From contig JAJKFL010000007.1 of the NCBI GenBank assembly GCA_021186555.1, positions 953,501-1,017,500 on the forward strand: a DNA stretch of 64,000 bases, written 5' to 3'. Below, one piece after another: positions 10,387 through 20,714 of this stretch. The notes beneath the pieces are model-generated. The model did not search any database, was not told where the DNA came from, and saw only the letters and a list, made by a program, of their open reading frames with translations. The stretch's first letter is position 1. Each line of letters begins with the position of its first letter. The DNA is from Reticulitermes speratus. Taxonomy: Eukaryota; Arthropoda; Insecta; Blattodea; Rhinotermitidae. A program made the translations under genes and the position numbers.

Positions 10387-11380
10387 CTGCCGCTACTGAC
10401 ATTTCGTACGTGCATTAATTAAATAAATACAAATAAACATAAAGTTACACAATGCACGGTTTTACCTTGCAGTGAAGTTATTGTACTCGTGGCAAAGACA
10501 TATTCCTGTGAGCAGTTTATTACAGTTACCCCCGGGCTTGAAGATTCATGTGCGTTGTGCAATCTGGGGTATGACGCCGTGTCGACTGGTAAATAGTTAC
10601 CTACTTCTGGAGGGGCTTATTGCCTCAGAATCGCTGTGAGACGTTTCAGTCTCGTCAAACCGAGGTCATTGTACATGTCAAAATACTGTAACGTGTTATT
10701 CTGTGTTTGTGTGTGTGTCTTCAGTCCGTACGCACAATAACGAACGTGAAACATAGCGAGGCAGAATTCGTCCGCAGTTCAACACCTGCCACACACTCGC
10801 AATCATCACCAATGTCGCCTCGCTTTCAATGAGCGTGTAGTTGAACGCATTCAAACGCTTGCTAGTTACATCTAATTCTCGATACGTTACTGAAGGCTGA
10901 TGTGCGGATGTAGGTCTAACTGCTTGTTAAGGATTTCCCTCTAACGACGTCTCGTTTCTGTTATAGTCTTTGCGCTTCCTGGCATGTGTTTGCATGTAAC
11001 AAGAGAAGCTAATAGCAAACATTTCGCCTTGTAGTTGTTATTTAAATGATAATGACTGGCAGAATAGCTTAGGAAACTGCGTGGGGAAACTGAACATTTG
11101 ATAAATGTTATAGAAACTCGAAATAAACATAAGTTACTAAATGGTGTTTTCTCTCTAACCCACTGAAATATAAAGTTTATAACAACAATACTTATAAATT
11201 CGTTACGTCAGATTAAACACATCGCCTTTATTAATGCTCTACAGATGGTCGTTACCTATCATGAGACTAAAACGAAACACAAAATACACCCTGTAGACAT
11301 AACGCAGGGTTTTGTGTTACTCATACCGTCTATATTGTTACAAGCAACAAGTGCACTTAAAAAAATATAATTCATGACAC
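10387..11380. other. 1-kb stretch without recognised features
   Basis: AT-rich sequence with no recognised exon, SINE box or tandem repeat. Confidence 0.4.
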
Positions 11381-11381
11381 G

Positions 11382-11435
11382 TTTTAAACTCCTACATGTT
11401 TCGGCACCGGGGTGCCATTCTCAGGGAGTTTTTTT
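11382..11435 (-). ncRNA. hammerhead-like motif (P-arm, single)
   Basis: On the minus strand: stem I AAACTCC pairs over 7 bp with GGAGTTT. Then come CTGAGAA (11418-11424), a one-base T spacer, stem II GGCACC with a CC loop and GGTGCC (6 perfect pairs), GAAA (11399-11402), palindrome CATG and TA. The fold is complete, but the core box is CTGAGAA rather than CTGANGA: the position equivalent to G8, which is catalytic in hammerheads, is A. It is probably inactive or a divergent variant. Confidence 0.5.
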
Positions 11436-12020
11436 TGGAACAAAGGAATATAAGCCCAACACGTTAGTCTAGGTATTAAACTGCCCGTATTGGAGTGTTT
11501 ACGATGTTGAAGTTATAAATTATATAAAAAGCTGATAAGCGTAACAATTACGGTATGTGGTGTTAAAATTATACGATAGTGAGCAGTCAGTAGTGGTTTA
11601 TGTTCTGTACGAGTGTGCCTACAAACATGTCTCGATCTTATGTGTTCCGAAGTGATCTCGTCTTGCCACACCGCCCGACACTACACACTTCACATGTGCA
11701 CGACAGTTATAGTTTCCCAGACAATTTAACGCCCTGTGATGTACAGGACTGTTGCTTTGACCCTTCAAAAGCCGAAGCTGACCTCAATATTATCCTGCAT
11801 CAAAGTCCAGGTCGTACCCCACGCAGAGCACTTCACGTGTCTGTTACGGAGTTAATTCAGCTAATGATGTTGAGGACAGTTATTGTTTCAGATCCAACAG
11901 AAATCAAAATACTCTGTATGGACTAAATATGGAGTCCCGGAATTATCGTAAAAAATCACGAAACAATTCTTAGGGTCGCCACAGAAAATTCTAATAGAGA
12001 ATCTGGCTAGCGGGAAAAGT
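11436..12020. other. unassigned DNA
   Basis: A 108-codon plus-strand frame at 11600-11926 has no recognisable domain, no Kozak-like context and no splice evidence. I do not call it a gene. Confidence 0.35.
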
Positions 12021-12024
12021 GCTC

Positions 12025-12110
12025 TAGGACACTTCCACCGTCATAATGGAGGCAGCGTGTCGTCCAAAACGCTGGTAACGACCTACAAAACAGAAAAATG
12101 TCTTAATCTA
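12025..12110 (+). repeat. P-arm fragment
   Basis: ATAATGGAGGCAGCGTGTCG, CCAAAACGCTGGTAACGACC and TACAAAACAG follow the arm consensus. The start box and GAAA are mutated. Confidence 0.4.
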
Positions 12111-12530
12111 TAATGCGACAACGCCATCAGCCTTCAGTGCTGTGAATCCCCCAAAACTTTTGTCGTATACTTTTACAGATTCTCATACGTGGGAAGCAAA
12201 CTCGCATTGATGTAGTTCAGAGAATCAAGAAGAATTGATTCTGTGTGCGTAGAAGAAACCTTGAAATTTAATACTCCATAGGCTAATACCTTTGTGTCAG
12301 GTACGTGTGAATGATCTTAGACCGTCACATCTCCTTCCTTGTCACATTTTCTAACTTTATCAACTGATAAATGTGTATAGTCACAGAGAGGTGTCACACT
12401 CTGTGCTACATTCATGTGCCTGATCAACATTTCATCTTTCCACGGCCGAAAGTAAGCGCACTTAGTCCTTAAAATATAACATGCAGTCCTCTGTGCTATA
12501 CAGCGTAACATTTCAGAACTCTGCCTTTTT
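12111..12530. other. unassigned DNA
   Basis: No feature recognised between the P-arm fragment and the 35-bp array. Confidence 0.35.
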
Positions 12531-13409
12531 TAATGCAGTGTACTTAGTGTTTTGTGTGCTCATAATAATGCAGTGTACTTAGTGTTTTGTGTGTTCATAA
12601 TAATGCAGTGTACTTAGTGTTTTGTGTGCTCATAATAATGCAGTGTACTTAGTGTTTTGTGTGTTCATAATAATGCAGTGTACTTAGTGTTTTGTGTGTT
12701 CATAATAATGCAGTGTACTTAGTGTTTTGTGTGCTCATAATAATGCAGTGTACTTAGTGTTTTGTGTGCTCATAATAATGCAGTGTACTTAGTGTTTTGT
12801 GTGCTCATAATAATGCAGTGTACTTAGTGTTTTGTGTGCTCATAATAATGCAGTGTACTTAGTGTTTTGTGTGCTCATAATAATGCAGTGTACTTAGTGT
12901 TTTGTGTGCTCATAATAATGCAGTGTACTTAGTGTTTTGTGTGCTCATAATAATGCAGTGTACTTAGTGTTTTGTGTGCTCATAATAATGCAGTGTACTT
13001 AGTGTTTTGTGTGCTCATAATAATGCAGTGTACTTAGTGTTTTGTGTGTTCATAATAATGCAGTGTACTTAGTGTTTTGTGTGTTCATAATAATGCAGTG
13101 TACTTAGTGTTTTGTGTGCTCATAATAATGCAGTGTACTTAGTGTTTTGTGTGTTCATAATAATGCAGTGTACTTAGTGTTTTGTGTGCTCATAATAATG
13201 CAGTGTACTTAGTGTTTTGTGTGTTCATAATAATGCAGTGTACTTAGTGTTTTGTGTGCTCATAATAATGCAGTGTACTTAGTGTTTTGTGTGTTCATAA
13301 TAATGCAGTGTACTTAGTGTTTTGTGTGCTCATAATAATGCAGTGTACTTAGTGTTTTGTGTGCTCATAATAATGCAGTGTACTTAGTGTTTTGTGTGCT
13401 CATAATAAT
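12531..13409. repeat. 35-bp minisatellite, about 25 copies
   Basis: Unit starts taatgcagtgtacttagtgt and ends with tttgtgtgctcataa. The only frequent variant is gtgctcat versus gtgttcat, and the two forms are interspersed along the array. 35 is not a multiple of three and all frames are closed. Confidence 0.98.
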
Positions 13410-14044
13410 TAGCGACAGTTTTCATACAGAGCATTACACGCTTGGTCTGTATAATGGAGACGCTGGGCGTTTGCTGGGCCACACAAACTGAATTGTAAAT
13501 GTAATTCCGGTGAATTTCGTGGCTTGTGCAGGATACTCGCTGCGCGGTGCAGAGCTGTGCTGTACAGCACTGTCTGTGCAATTGAACGACAAACCATAAC
13601 CATTATAAGCACGACATTGATGCAAGATTGTAACTAAATGCGATAAGTGTTAAATGGAAATTAAACAAATTGTTCAGTGCGATATGACAAATGTGTGGCT
13701 GTTAGAGGGAGGAGGTAACAGGAGTAACATACGTGATAGTAATAACAGTACTGTACTTGTGTATGGGCTGCTGAAGGATATTTTCGGTAGCCCAGGTTAT
13801 ACACTCGTAGCATCGAAATAATTAATTAATTAATTGTAAAGAGTGTGGAACAAATTGGTGGTGTTCTGATGTGAAGTAATATTGCGGCATTCGCCTAGAG
13901 GGGCTGAAAAAGACCTCTCTCAATATAGTCGGTTTCCCGGCCGAGATTCGAGACTGGACCCTCCATGACAGAAGAGCAGTACAGCTTACTGTTACTTTCT
14001 TGGTAATAAATAAGCGACGTACGAACTACGCAGTAGGAGAGTAT
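13410..14044. other. unassigned DNA
   Basis: Nothing recognised, apart from a short (ATTA)n run near 13822-13836. Confidence 0.35.
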
Positions 14045-14255
14045 GCTTCGTAACTCTTTGTCATTGTGTTCAGTGTAAGGTACATGTGTTTTAACAGCTT
14101 CGTAACTCTGTGTCATTGTGTTCAGTGTAAAGTACATGTGTTTTAACAGCTTCGTAACTCTGTGTCATTGTGTTAAGTGTAAAGTACATGTGTTTTAACA
14201 GCTTCGTAACTCCGTGTCATTGTGTTCAGTGTAAAGTACATGTGTTTTAACAGCT
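14045..14255. repeat. 52-bp tandem repeat, four copies
   Basis: Copies begin gcttcgtaactctgtgtcat at 14045, 14097, 14149 and 14201, with a few substitutions between them. Confidence 0.95.
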
Positions 14256-15000
14256 TTGCGTGGAATTTTGAGTTTCAGTTTTATTCCTTATAAAATATTT
14301 CTAAATCCGTAATATTTTCTGTCATGTACACAATGATAACGTCTTCGTAAGCCAGACACGGTGCTGGTTACAACTTGCACAAAACATCAGTTCAAGATGT
14401 AACTCTCAGAGCAGTGCAACTGCATGATACGGCACAAGGAAATTGCCAATTGGAACACTGCCTGCTTTGCATCAGGCTCCACTTGATGCATGCGGCCGGA
14501 AACTGATACCAAAGGACGGAAGTATTTCTCTCTGTGGTCATCACTTATTGGCTGATCGCTTCATTGTGCGCTAGTAGTTGAGCCTCAGCTGTGTCCGCTG
14601 CTTCACAACTGCATTCTCACAAACACAACACCAATCAGACGAATCGTTACAACCTGCCAGCCATGTACTGAAGTAGCATGAACAGTTCAATACAACGTCT
14701 CTAACGTGTTCAATGGAAACTTCTTATCATTACTTTAAACAGCAGTGATTGGTCCGTCAGTGTAATGGAGTGCAGTGGGGCTAATTAAACTTGAACTTTA
14801 CCTTTAGGCTTGGTAGGAATTTCACTTGAAGGCATGTAGAAAGAGTGACAGTGTGACCACGTAGCGGATGTTACTTGTCTTGACACATACAGATTCAAAG
14901 ACCATCGTCGGTTGTTGAATGAATGGTTCTGGACGCATGGCGCTGTTAGCAACGGTTTCAAAAACGCTTTGCAACTTCTGAGAGAGATCATAATAAAGAA
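14256..15000. other. unassigned DNA
   Basis: An 81-codon minus-strand frame (14785-15030) that starts inside the palindrome arm has no recognisable domain. Nothing else stands out. Confidence 0.35.
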
Positions 15001-15076
15001 AATCAATGTCTCACTACCAACTAAATACACAATATTAAAAAAACCAATATAAGGTTTCTTAAAATCGTCTAAAAAG

Positions 15077-15119
15077 CCCCTACATATGTTTCGGTTTCTA
15101 GAAAACCATCATCAGGGGG
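15077..15119 (-). ncRNA. hammerhead-like ribozyme motif, left arm
   Basis: On the minus strand: CCCC (stem I), CTGATGA (15109-15115), one T, GGTTT-loop-AAACC (stem II), GAAA, CATATG (self-complementary short stem III), TA (cleavage-site position) and GGGG (stem I partner). All core boxes of a type I hammerhead are present in order. The extra T between the first box and stem II departs from the consensus. Confidence 0.55.
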
Positions 15120-15168
15120 TCACACAACTGCACTTGTTCAAATTACGTCCATGCGTTCAATTATGTGA

Positions 15169-15211
15169 CCCCCTGATGATGGTTTTCTAGAAACCGAAAC
15201 ATATGTAGGGG
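15169..15211 (+). ncRNA. hammerhead-like ribozyme motif, right arm
   Basis: Same core as the left arm on the opposite strand: CCCC at 15169-15172, CTGATGA at 15173-15179, stem II 15181-15195, GAAA 15196-15199, CATATG 15200-15205, TA 15206-15207 and GGGG 15208-15211. Such very short stem III forms in other families are thought to work as dimers; that is inference here. Confidence 0.55.
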
Positions 15212-15287
15212 CTTTTTAGACGATTTTAAGAAACCTTATATTGGTTTTTTAAATATTGTGCATTTAGTTGGTAGTGAGACATTGATT

Positions 15288-15540
15288 AGTGAAAATGCAC
15301 GGTGAACCTAGAATAAAAAATTTTATAATAAAGAAGTTGTTTTAATTTTATTGTTCTGTTTTCTGCCCCGCAAATTTGCAGACTGGCCTGTCACAGGCAC
15401 TGTAATGGGCTTAGGCTCGGTGACGTCGACTGCGAGTGTTAGAAAACAGCTTGCTGTAAGCAGACTCTGTCAAAAATAATGTAGCATTAAGTCAAAATGT
15501 ATTCTGACGATGTGTTAAAATAAATGTATTATTAGGCTGA
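15288..15540. other. unassigned DNA
   Basis: AT-rich start, then an unassigned stretch with no recognised exon. Confidence 0.3.
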
Positions 15541-15757
15541 TTTGGGTGTGGGTGTGGGTGTCTTTTTGTTTATTTGGGTGTGGGTGTGGGTGTCTTGTTG
15601 TTTATTGGGTGTGGGTGTCTTGTTGTTTATTGGGTGTGGGTGTGGGTGTCTTGTTGTTTATTGGGTGTGGGTGTGGGTGTCTTGTTGTTTATTTGGGTGT
15701 GGGTGTGGGTGTCTTGTTTATTTGGGTGTGGGTGTGGGTGTGGGTGTCTTGTTGTGT
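15541..15757. repeat. compound GGGTGT-rich minisatellite
   Basis: Runs of gggtgt (two to four in tandem) alternate with cttgttgtttattt spacers, giving a unit of roughly 20-35 bp of variable length. The G-rich strand could form G-quadruplexes. Long frames in several registers follow from the lack of stops. Confidence 0.95.
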
Positions 15758-15784
15758 ATTTGACATGCGTAGAACGCTTAGGGA

Positions 15785-15850
15785 ACTGAAATCTGCTCTC
15801 CTTAGATATTACGCAGCGTCTAGTGGTAATCCTGTACCGACGTTTCGGGA
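15785..15850 (-). repeat. P-arm fragment
   Basis: On the minus strand GTCCCGAAACGTCGGTACAG, GATTACCACTAGACGC and TGCGTAATATC follow the arm consensus (CCGAAACGTCGGTA, CTACCA, then ACGGCGTCAC). The CTGAAGA box is missing. Confidence 0.45.
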
Positions 15851-16034
15851 CAATTTGATGGAATAAGAAAAATTTGAGCAGCATAGAAATACTGTTGGGT
15901 TCACGAAACTTTTGAGCCATTGAATATAGGCTGTAGGAATGTCAGTTGGTGACGATAGGGAAAAAGATTTTTCTAATGACTATGACATTGCTTATGTCAA
16001 AATTATTAAGAAACGTGCCTGTGTGAAGCTATGA

Positions 16035-16112
16035 TCTCCTGAAATCTGATGCCTTGTAGCTTGGTAGTAGGTGCCGACGTTTCGGAGGAGTATGTTGTCT
16101 ACAACTTCAGGG
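16035..16112 (-). repeat. P-arm repeat, single
   Basis: On the minus strand: TGCC, CTGAAG (16104-16109), CTCCTCCGAAACG and TC, then GGCA complementary to the TGCC ahead of the box (4-bp stem I). Stem II is not clearly paired. Confidence 0.45.
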
Positions 16113-16485
16113 CATTATATGTGCAGAAAATTACAGTGCATCACATCCCAGCAGCCAGCAGTGTTTGTATTTACCGAAGATAAACATGCAACTTTTATTT
16201 TTCTTGGGGCGTACCTCCACGTCTTGCGTTAAGTTGGGTTGTATTATCGACTGCTAATCTGTCACACTGTATGGCACACAGCGTATATAATCAGACGTAG
16301 ACAGAAGCTGTAAGATCGTCGCGTTTCTACAAGCATAATATCGATACAGCCTCTCATTCTTCGGCTAATGGATCCGCAAGCCATCAGTGCCCCGTTTTGT
16401 GTTTTGTGTTGCCCTGCTTTCCTTTGTCAACGACCAACGTCGCCCCTTTTTGCCTTTCTCTTATTCTCAAAGCTCAGGCACTCCA
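16113..16485. other. unassigned DNA
   Basis: No feature recognised. Confidence 0.3.
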
Positions 16486-16489
16486 CATT

Positions 16490-16980
16490 CCATTCCATCT
16501 ATGTTTCAAAAAATGTTCACTGGAATTCAATACGGTTGTATGAGTGTGACACTTGGTCTGACCTTAAGGAAAGAACGTGGGCTGATGTCCAAAAACAGGA
16601 TGCTGAGGAAGATATATGGGCCTAGGAGAGTGAAATTAAGGGGTGATGGGAGAAACTGTATAATGAGCAGCTTCGTGAGTGCTGCTGCTCAGCAAATGTT
16701 ATGACGTCTACCAAATCAAGGAGTGTGAGATTGGCGGGTCGTGTGGCACGAGTAGCGTAGGAGATAAATGTATACAGGGATTCGGCAAAGGAAAGAGGCC
16801 ACTTGGAACACATGCGCTTAGATGGGACGATGCAAGTTGCCTTCGTCTGGTTGAGGATAGAGGCAAACAGCTTGCTTTTGTGAATGCGGTAATAAACCTT
16901 CTGCTTCCATAAAATTCGGATACTGCTTGACTAGCTGAGAGACTGTTAACCTGTCAATAATGGGCCTGTTCCGTGACGTT
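16490..16980 (+). pseudogene. LINE-b reverse-transcriptase 3' end, decayed
   Basis: Several frames together give a YGC..SVTL..LRKER start, then MLRKIYGPRRV, GRVARVA, and a 3' end GACTAGCTGAGAGACTGTTA. These correspond to the [26 protein letters not shown] and WVGHVARM segments of the copy at 52894-53402. Multiple frameshifts. Confidence 0.6.
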
Positions 16981-17178
16981 ACTTACTTTATTGTAATAAC
17001 TGAGACGGTGTCTTTAGTGTTTGTGGCAAGACGAGTGTGAGGTGGCAACGTGGCGAACGCATCAGGTGTGACATTCTTATGACACTGCCTGTGAAGGTAT
17101 GTGTCGTTAGTAACTGGCTGTACATCCGGCTTCATATCTGAAAATACGGTAAGGTTTGTGTCAAATATCTGTGCACTG
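16981..17178. other. unassigned DNA
   Basis: Short unassigned stretch before the 47-bp array. Confidence 0.3.
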
Positions 17179-17500
17179 GGTTGTGGTGTGGACTGTACTT
17201 GTGCAGTGTGTCGTACTACAGTTGCTTGTGGTGTGGACTGTACTTGTGCAGTGTGCGTCGTACTACAGTTGCTTGTGGTGTGGACTGTACTTGTGCAGTG
17301 TGCGTCGTACTACAGTTGCTTGTGGTGTGGACTGTGCTTGTGCAGTGTGCGTCGTACTACAGTTGCTTGTGGTGTGGACTGTACTTGTGCAGTGTGCGTC
17401 GTACTACAGTTGCTTGTGGTGTGGACTGTACTTGTGCAGTGTGCGTCGTACTACAGTTGCTTGTGGTATGAACTGTACTTGTGCAGTTTGCGTCCTACTA
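17179..17500. repeat. 47-bp minisatellite, seven copies
   Basis: Unit starts gttgcttgtggtgtggactg and ends gtgcgtcgtactaca. The first copy is short and the last is diverged. Because 47 is not a multiple of three and all frames lack stops, it opens frames of up to 190 codons that are not genes. Confidence 0.97.
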
Positions 17501-17799
17501 GAAATAGTCGCTGTCCCATCTGAGAATCTTTACGAAGAATTTCCAGCATGCACTGTGGACATGTTCAGTTCTGTCGATCGCATTGTGATGAAGCATCAGA
17601 ACAGTTACAAGTTACATCCAGGCATGTTGGTAATTCTGTCGAAAGTAGTTGTGGTACGCTGCTGCTGTATCGCTCTTTCGTTCCAAGTATCGTCGTCACT
17701 CCACCATGTAAAATCCCATTCTAGCTAGTTACACTCTTCTCTTGATACTAGCAAGAACAGACTTGTCGTTTCGGAGGTCACGCCTTGCATTCTCTTGCA
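17501..17799. other. unassigned DNA
   Basis: No feature recognised. Confidence 0.3.
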
Positions 17800-17990
17800 A
17801 ATATACCAACATTTTGAAAGGAATTATTCCCTCCATCTTCAGGACAGAAGTGTCATCCCTTGTACACTAAAGATAGAGATAGTAGGTTGCTCCGAAATGT
17901 CGGTAAATTGCTACCATAGCACAAGGCGTCACATCCGAGAAGACATTATTTTTCATAACCACCGCCTTGTGAATTTAAAATTCCGGTACC
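17800..17990. repeat. P-arm repeat, head-to-head pair
   Basis: Minus arm: CTGAAGA at 17836-17842, T, then a 9-bp stem GGAGGGAAT/AATTCCTTTC with G-U pairs, CAAAATGTTGGTA. Plus arm: CTAAAGA at 17867-17873, TCCGAAATGTCGGTAAATTG, CTACC, AAGGCGTCACATCC, GAAGACATTATTTTTCATA and CCACCGCC. The gap between start boxes is 24 bp. Confidence 0.6.
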
Positions 17991-18341
17991 AAGCTCATGG
18001 AGTAGCCTGTGAACTTCTTGCGGTACTGACATTCAAATAAGCACCGACTTGTATTCAGTCCGAAGGTTCAATGCTGTGGTCCCAGCAGCCTCAAATACAC
18101 AAAGCACTCGTAATTAGACGTGATGAACTGTTATCCGCTGTGTTCGTACAAAGACTCAATGGCTGCCGTTATCCACCTAGTCGGGTAGTGTCGTTTGTGT
18201 AACAATTGAAGATGATGTAACGCATACAATTTGCCTTTGGAAACAAGGTTGCCCATTACTACGGTTACCCTTTTCCCATTACAGCTGAATACATGTTTCA
18301 TGGACAATGGATATGCGAGGCTTCTGTTTGCTTGGTTCATT
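17991..18341. other. unassigned DNA
   Basis: No feature recognised. Confidence 0.3.
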
Positions 18342-18528
18342 AAACAAACATGGCGTCATCCGTGTACAGAACAGTCGGTGTGTCCTGTTGCTGCTGTATG
18401 CAAACAAACATGGCGTCATCCGTGTACAGAACAGTCGGTGTGTCCTGTTGCTGCTGTATGCAAACAAACATGGCGTCATCCGTGTACAGAACAGTCGGTG
18501 TGTCCTGTTGCTGCTGTATGCAAACAAG
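18342..18528. repeat. 60-bp tandem repeat, three identical copies
   Basis: Three identical 60-bp units beginning caaacatggcgtcatccgtg and ending tgctgctgtatg. 60 is a multiple of three, so repeat frames are open in several registers on both strands. No protein family recognised. Confidence 0.97.
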
Positions 18529-18744
18529 TGCTTGTCAATTAGTGTTTTGCCTCAGTTATTGGTTTTGCCGTATTTTCTTTTCGAAAAACAGAAAAATATT
18601 GCTGTAACTTTTGGGCTTTTATGTCTCGACTTCGCTTTAATGATCTGCATGTTAGTTCCTGGTAAGTCATAGCTGCAGTACAAAGTGAACCAATTTATAA
18701 CACGTCATTAGAGAGTAAGGTAATGGTGTTATGTGTTAAATACG

Positions 18745-18905
18745 TTGAAAATTTGTCTACCTTCAAATATTTAAAAACGAAAAGAATGCCTGTCCTTCAT
18801 CTTCAGGGTCAAGCGGTCCAAGGAGTCTTCTTCGACAGTTGAAGATAAAGGCAGTGCTTTTCTCCAAGAGGTCGGTAAGTGTTTACCAGTCGGTACGTCT
18901 TAACC
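18745..18905. repeat. P-arm repeat, head-to-head pair
   Basis: Minus arm start box CTGAAGA at 18800-18806, followed leftward by TGAAGGACAGGCATTC. Plus arm start TTGAAGA at 18839-18845, followed by TAAAGGCAGTGCTTTTCTCC, GAGGTCGGTAAGTGTTTACC. The gap between start boxes is 32 bp. GAAA is degraded on both arms. Confidence 0.5.
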
Positions 18906-18949
18906 TCCCGAGAAAACTTTAATTTTTAAATTAATATGACGTTAGGAAG

Positions 18950-19580
18950 ATACTGGGACCAGAGTCAGTTCGGTCACTGCGTGTCACAAGGTGACAAATC
19001 AGATGACCTCTTGGGATATGACGTGATTATTGAGCGACTGGTTTACGGCGATAGATGAATTCCTGACCGAATGCAAAATTGGCGCCATCTTGTTGAAACT
19101 GAGTGAAATCTTATGCGACGAAGGCCTGAATCATGTGGACACAGCGGGCTGAAGTTACCGTTGTCGAGGTTTTGGTATCGTCCTCGAAAGAATACGATCG
19201 AATAATCCCGAAAGATGATAAGAACACCGCAGTGTGTGGTGGTTTGCAGCGCAGATGCTGGGTGTTGCCGTTTGCTTCATATCGGACTTTTTTTTTTGTG
19301 CACCCCTTGCGTAAAATTTGTGTGAGTTGCTTCATGAACCTGCAACACTCCGCGCGGGAGGCTGTGGACGCCGTTCCAGAGCAGACCTGACAGCGTCTCT
19401 GCATTCCGGTGTGCAGCTAGTTCTTTCTTTCCGCGGAGGTTTTTCGTAGGGCCGAGCTGTTTCCCAATCCATGTTTCGATGGCTTCAGTTGATGGCACAG
19501 GATTGTTGCTGCTTATTTGGAAATTCGGACGCAATAACACATGAGTCGTGACGTAGTTGTTGTTATTGTTTAACATGCTT
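18950..19580 (-). pseudogene. decayed mariner/IS630-type transposase
   Basis: Minus-strand frames give, in order, an N-terminal helix-turn-helix-like part (NPVPSTEAIETWIGK, near 19460-19505), then GIIRSYSFEDDTKTSTTVTS and a CVHMIQAFVA segment (19120-19210), then SDLSPCDTQ (near 18985-19010). The last two resemble the FEDD..VTVTS..Y..M and SPDL.PCDFFLW parts of insect mariner-superfamily transposases. Frameshifts separate all three, and a large part of the middle is missing. I saw no terminal inverted repeats. Confidence 0.55.
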
Positions 19581-19859
19581 TAATACGCCCGCATCTATAA
19601 CAACCACCCGTTTGTCTGCAGAACCTGTACATGCAGCCCGAAGATAAAAATGTGTAGTAATATGCGTGTATATCTAGTTTGATAAGAGCGTGAAACGCGA
19701 TCTCTCGCTATAATGGAGGGGGGGAGGGTGCAGAGGAGAAAATTGGGACTTTAAGGTGGAGCAAGAAAGAAGAGGACAGAGGAAACCGCATAGCGTTTTG
19801 TGCTTATGCCAGGTATTGTTAGGGCTATTCAGATCAAGAAGTTTGGTTGGGGGAGACAG
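19581..19859. other. unassigned DNA
   Basis: No feature recognised. Confidence 0.3.
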
Positions 19860-19975
19860 TCTGAAAACGTGAGGTGTGACAGTGTGGAGTGAATTCATAC
19901 AGTGACAGGGTTTTGTGAACACGGTAATGAACTGTGGGCATTTTATAAGTGCCCGGGAAGTTCTCAAGCAGGTGA
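19860..19975 (+). pseudogene. LINE-b extreme 3' fragment
   Basis: ACAGTGACAGGGTTTTGTGA, ACACGGTAATGAACTGTGGG and CCGGGAAGTTCTCAAGCAGG resemble the end of LINE-b (gacaggtggcgggctgttgt, then a gtaatgaa..tgcggg end). Weak. Confidence 0.3.
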
Positions 19976-20539
19976 CCCACAATCAGCTACTATACAGAGG
20001 CTTATGGCATGGGTTTATTTACTTATACGCAGTCATCAGTCTGTTTGGTCGCAAAGTAACCAGTTTGGCTGTGCGTAATTAAGACACAACTGGGTTAATT
20101 AATTAACGACAGAATGCAGCAAGTCAGTAATGTGCAGCGCTGCAGTGCGGTGTTGCAGCACTGCAGCGACAGGCTGTACTTTGTACAGTCTGTTCTGCTA
20201 CTAGGCGTGTTTCGTTAACGCAAATTGGCCATAACGCTGTTGATAAATATGTGCGGACTTTCGCGTGTATTTCGGCGATAAGTGTGAAGATGTAAGTTTG
20301 GTTGAGGGGCCAAATTTATTCTGATCTGACCCTATTTTTATTACGGGATTTTCTATAAAGCGAGGTCTCACAGGAACGCAACTATCGCGTTGTAGCAGAA
20401 CTGACTGTACTGAAGTTCAGTTCTTACACACATCACATACCCTCCAAGAATAAAAATCAGTGATAAGATTTCGGTTCTCTGCTATGTGACGTCATGTACG
20501 TATGGATCATCTGTCTGCATGTACACTGTAACAGCATAA
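19976..20539. other. unassigned DNA
   Basis: Contains a TTAATTAATTAA run near 20095-20106. No exon or repeat family recognised. Confidence 0.3.
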
Positions 20540-20645
20540 GCCGATGTACACAAATGTATTTCCAACTAACTGCGCAAGACATAGTTTTGATACTGCTACA
20601 TGTTTCGGCCACGATCCGCAGACATCTTCAGGGAGCTACAGACAC
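20540..20645 (-). repeat. left inverted P-arm flanking LINE-c
   Basis: Minus strand: GCTCC, CTGAAGA (20625-20631), a TGTCTGCGGATCGTGGC hairpin region, CGAAA, CATG, TA, then GCAGTATCAAAACTATG and TTAGTTGGAAATACATTTG. About 100 bp are the reverse complement of 22170-22270 at high identity. Stem I is not complementary in this copy. Confidence 0.8.
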
Positions 20646-20714
20646 ATGCAGCGTGTTAGGCAGCTTCTCAGCCGCAAATGGTCAATTACATACGTGTGGT
20701 ATCTTTACACATTT

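Larger units (their letters stand above)
15001..15287. repeat. long near-perfect palindrome (P-arm pair)
   Basis: The left arm (15001 to about 15128) and right arm (about 15158-15287) are reverse complements with only scattered mismatches, separated by about 30 bp. Each arm carries a hammerhead-like core whose 5' end faces the centre. A transcript of either strand would fold into a hairpin of nearly 130 bp. Confidence 0.95.

Noticed and set aside
11600..11926. 108-codon plus-strand frame
   Set aside because: No domain, no splice or promoter evidence, and no similarity I recognise.
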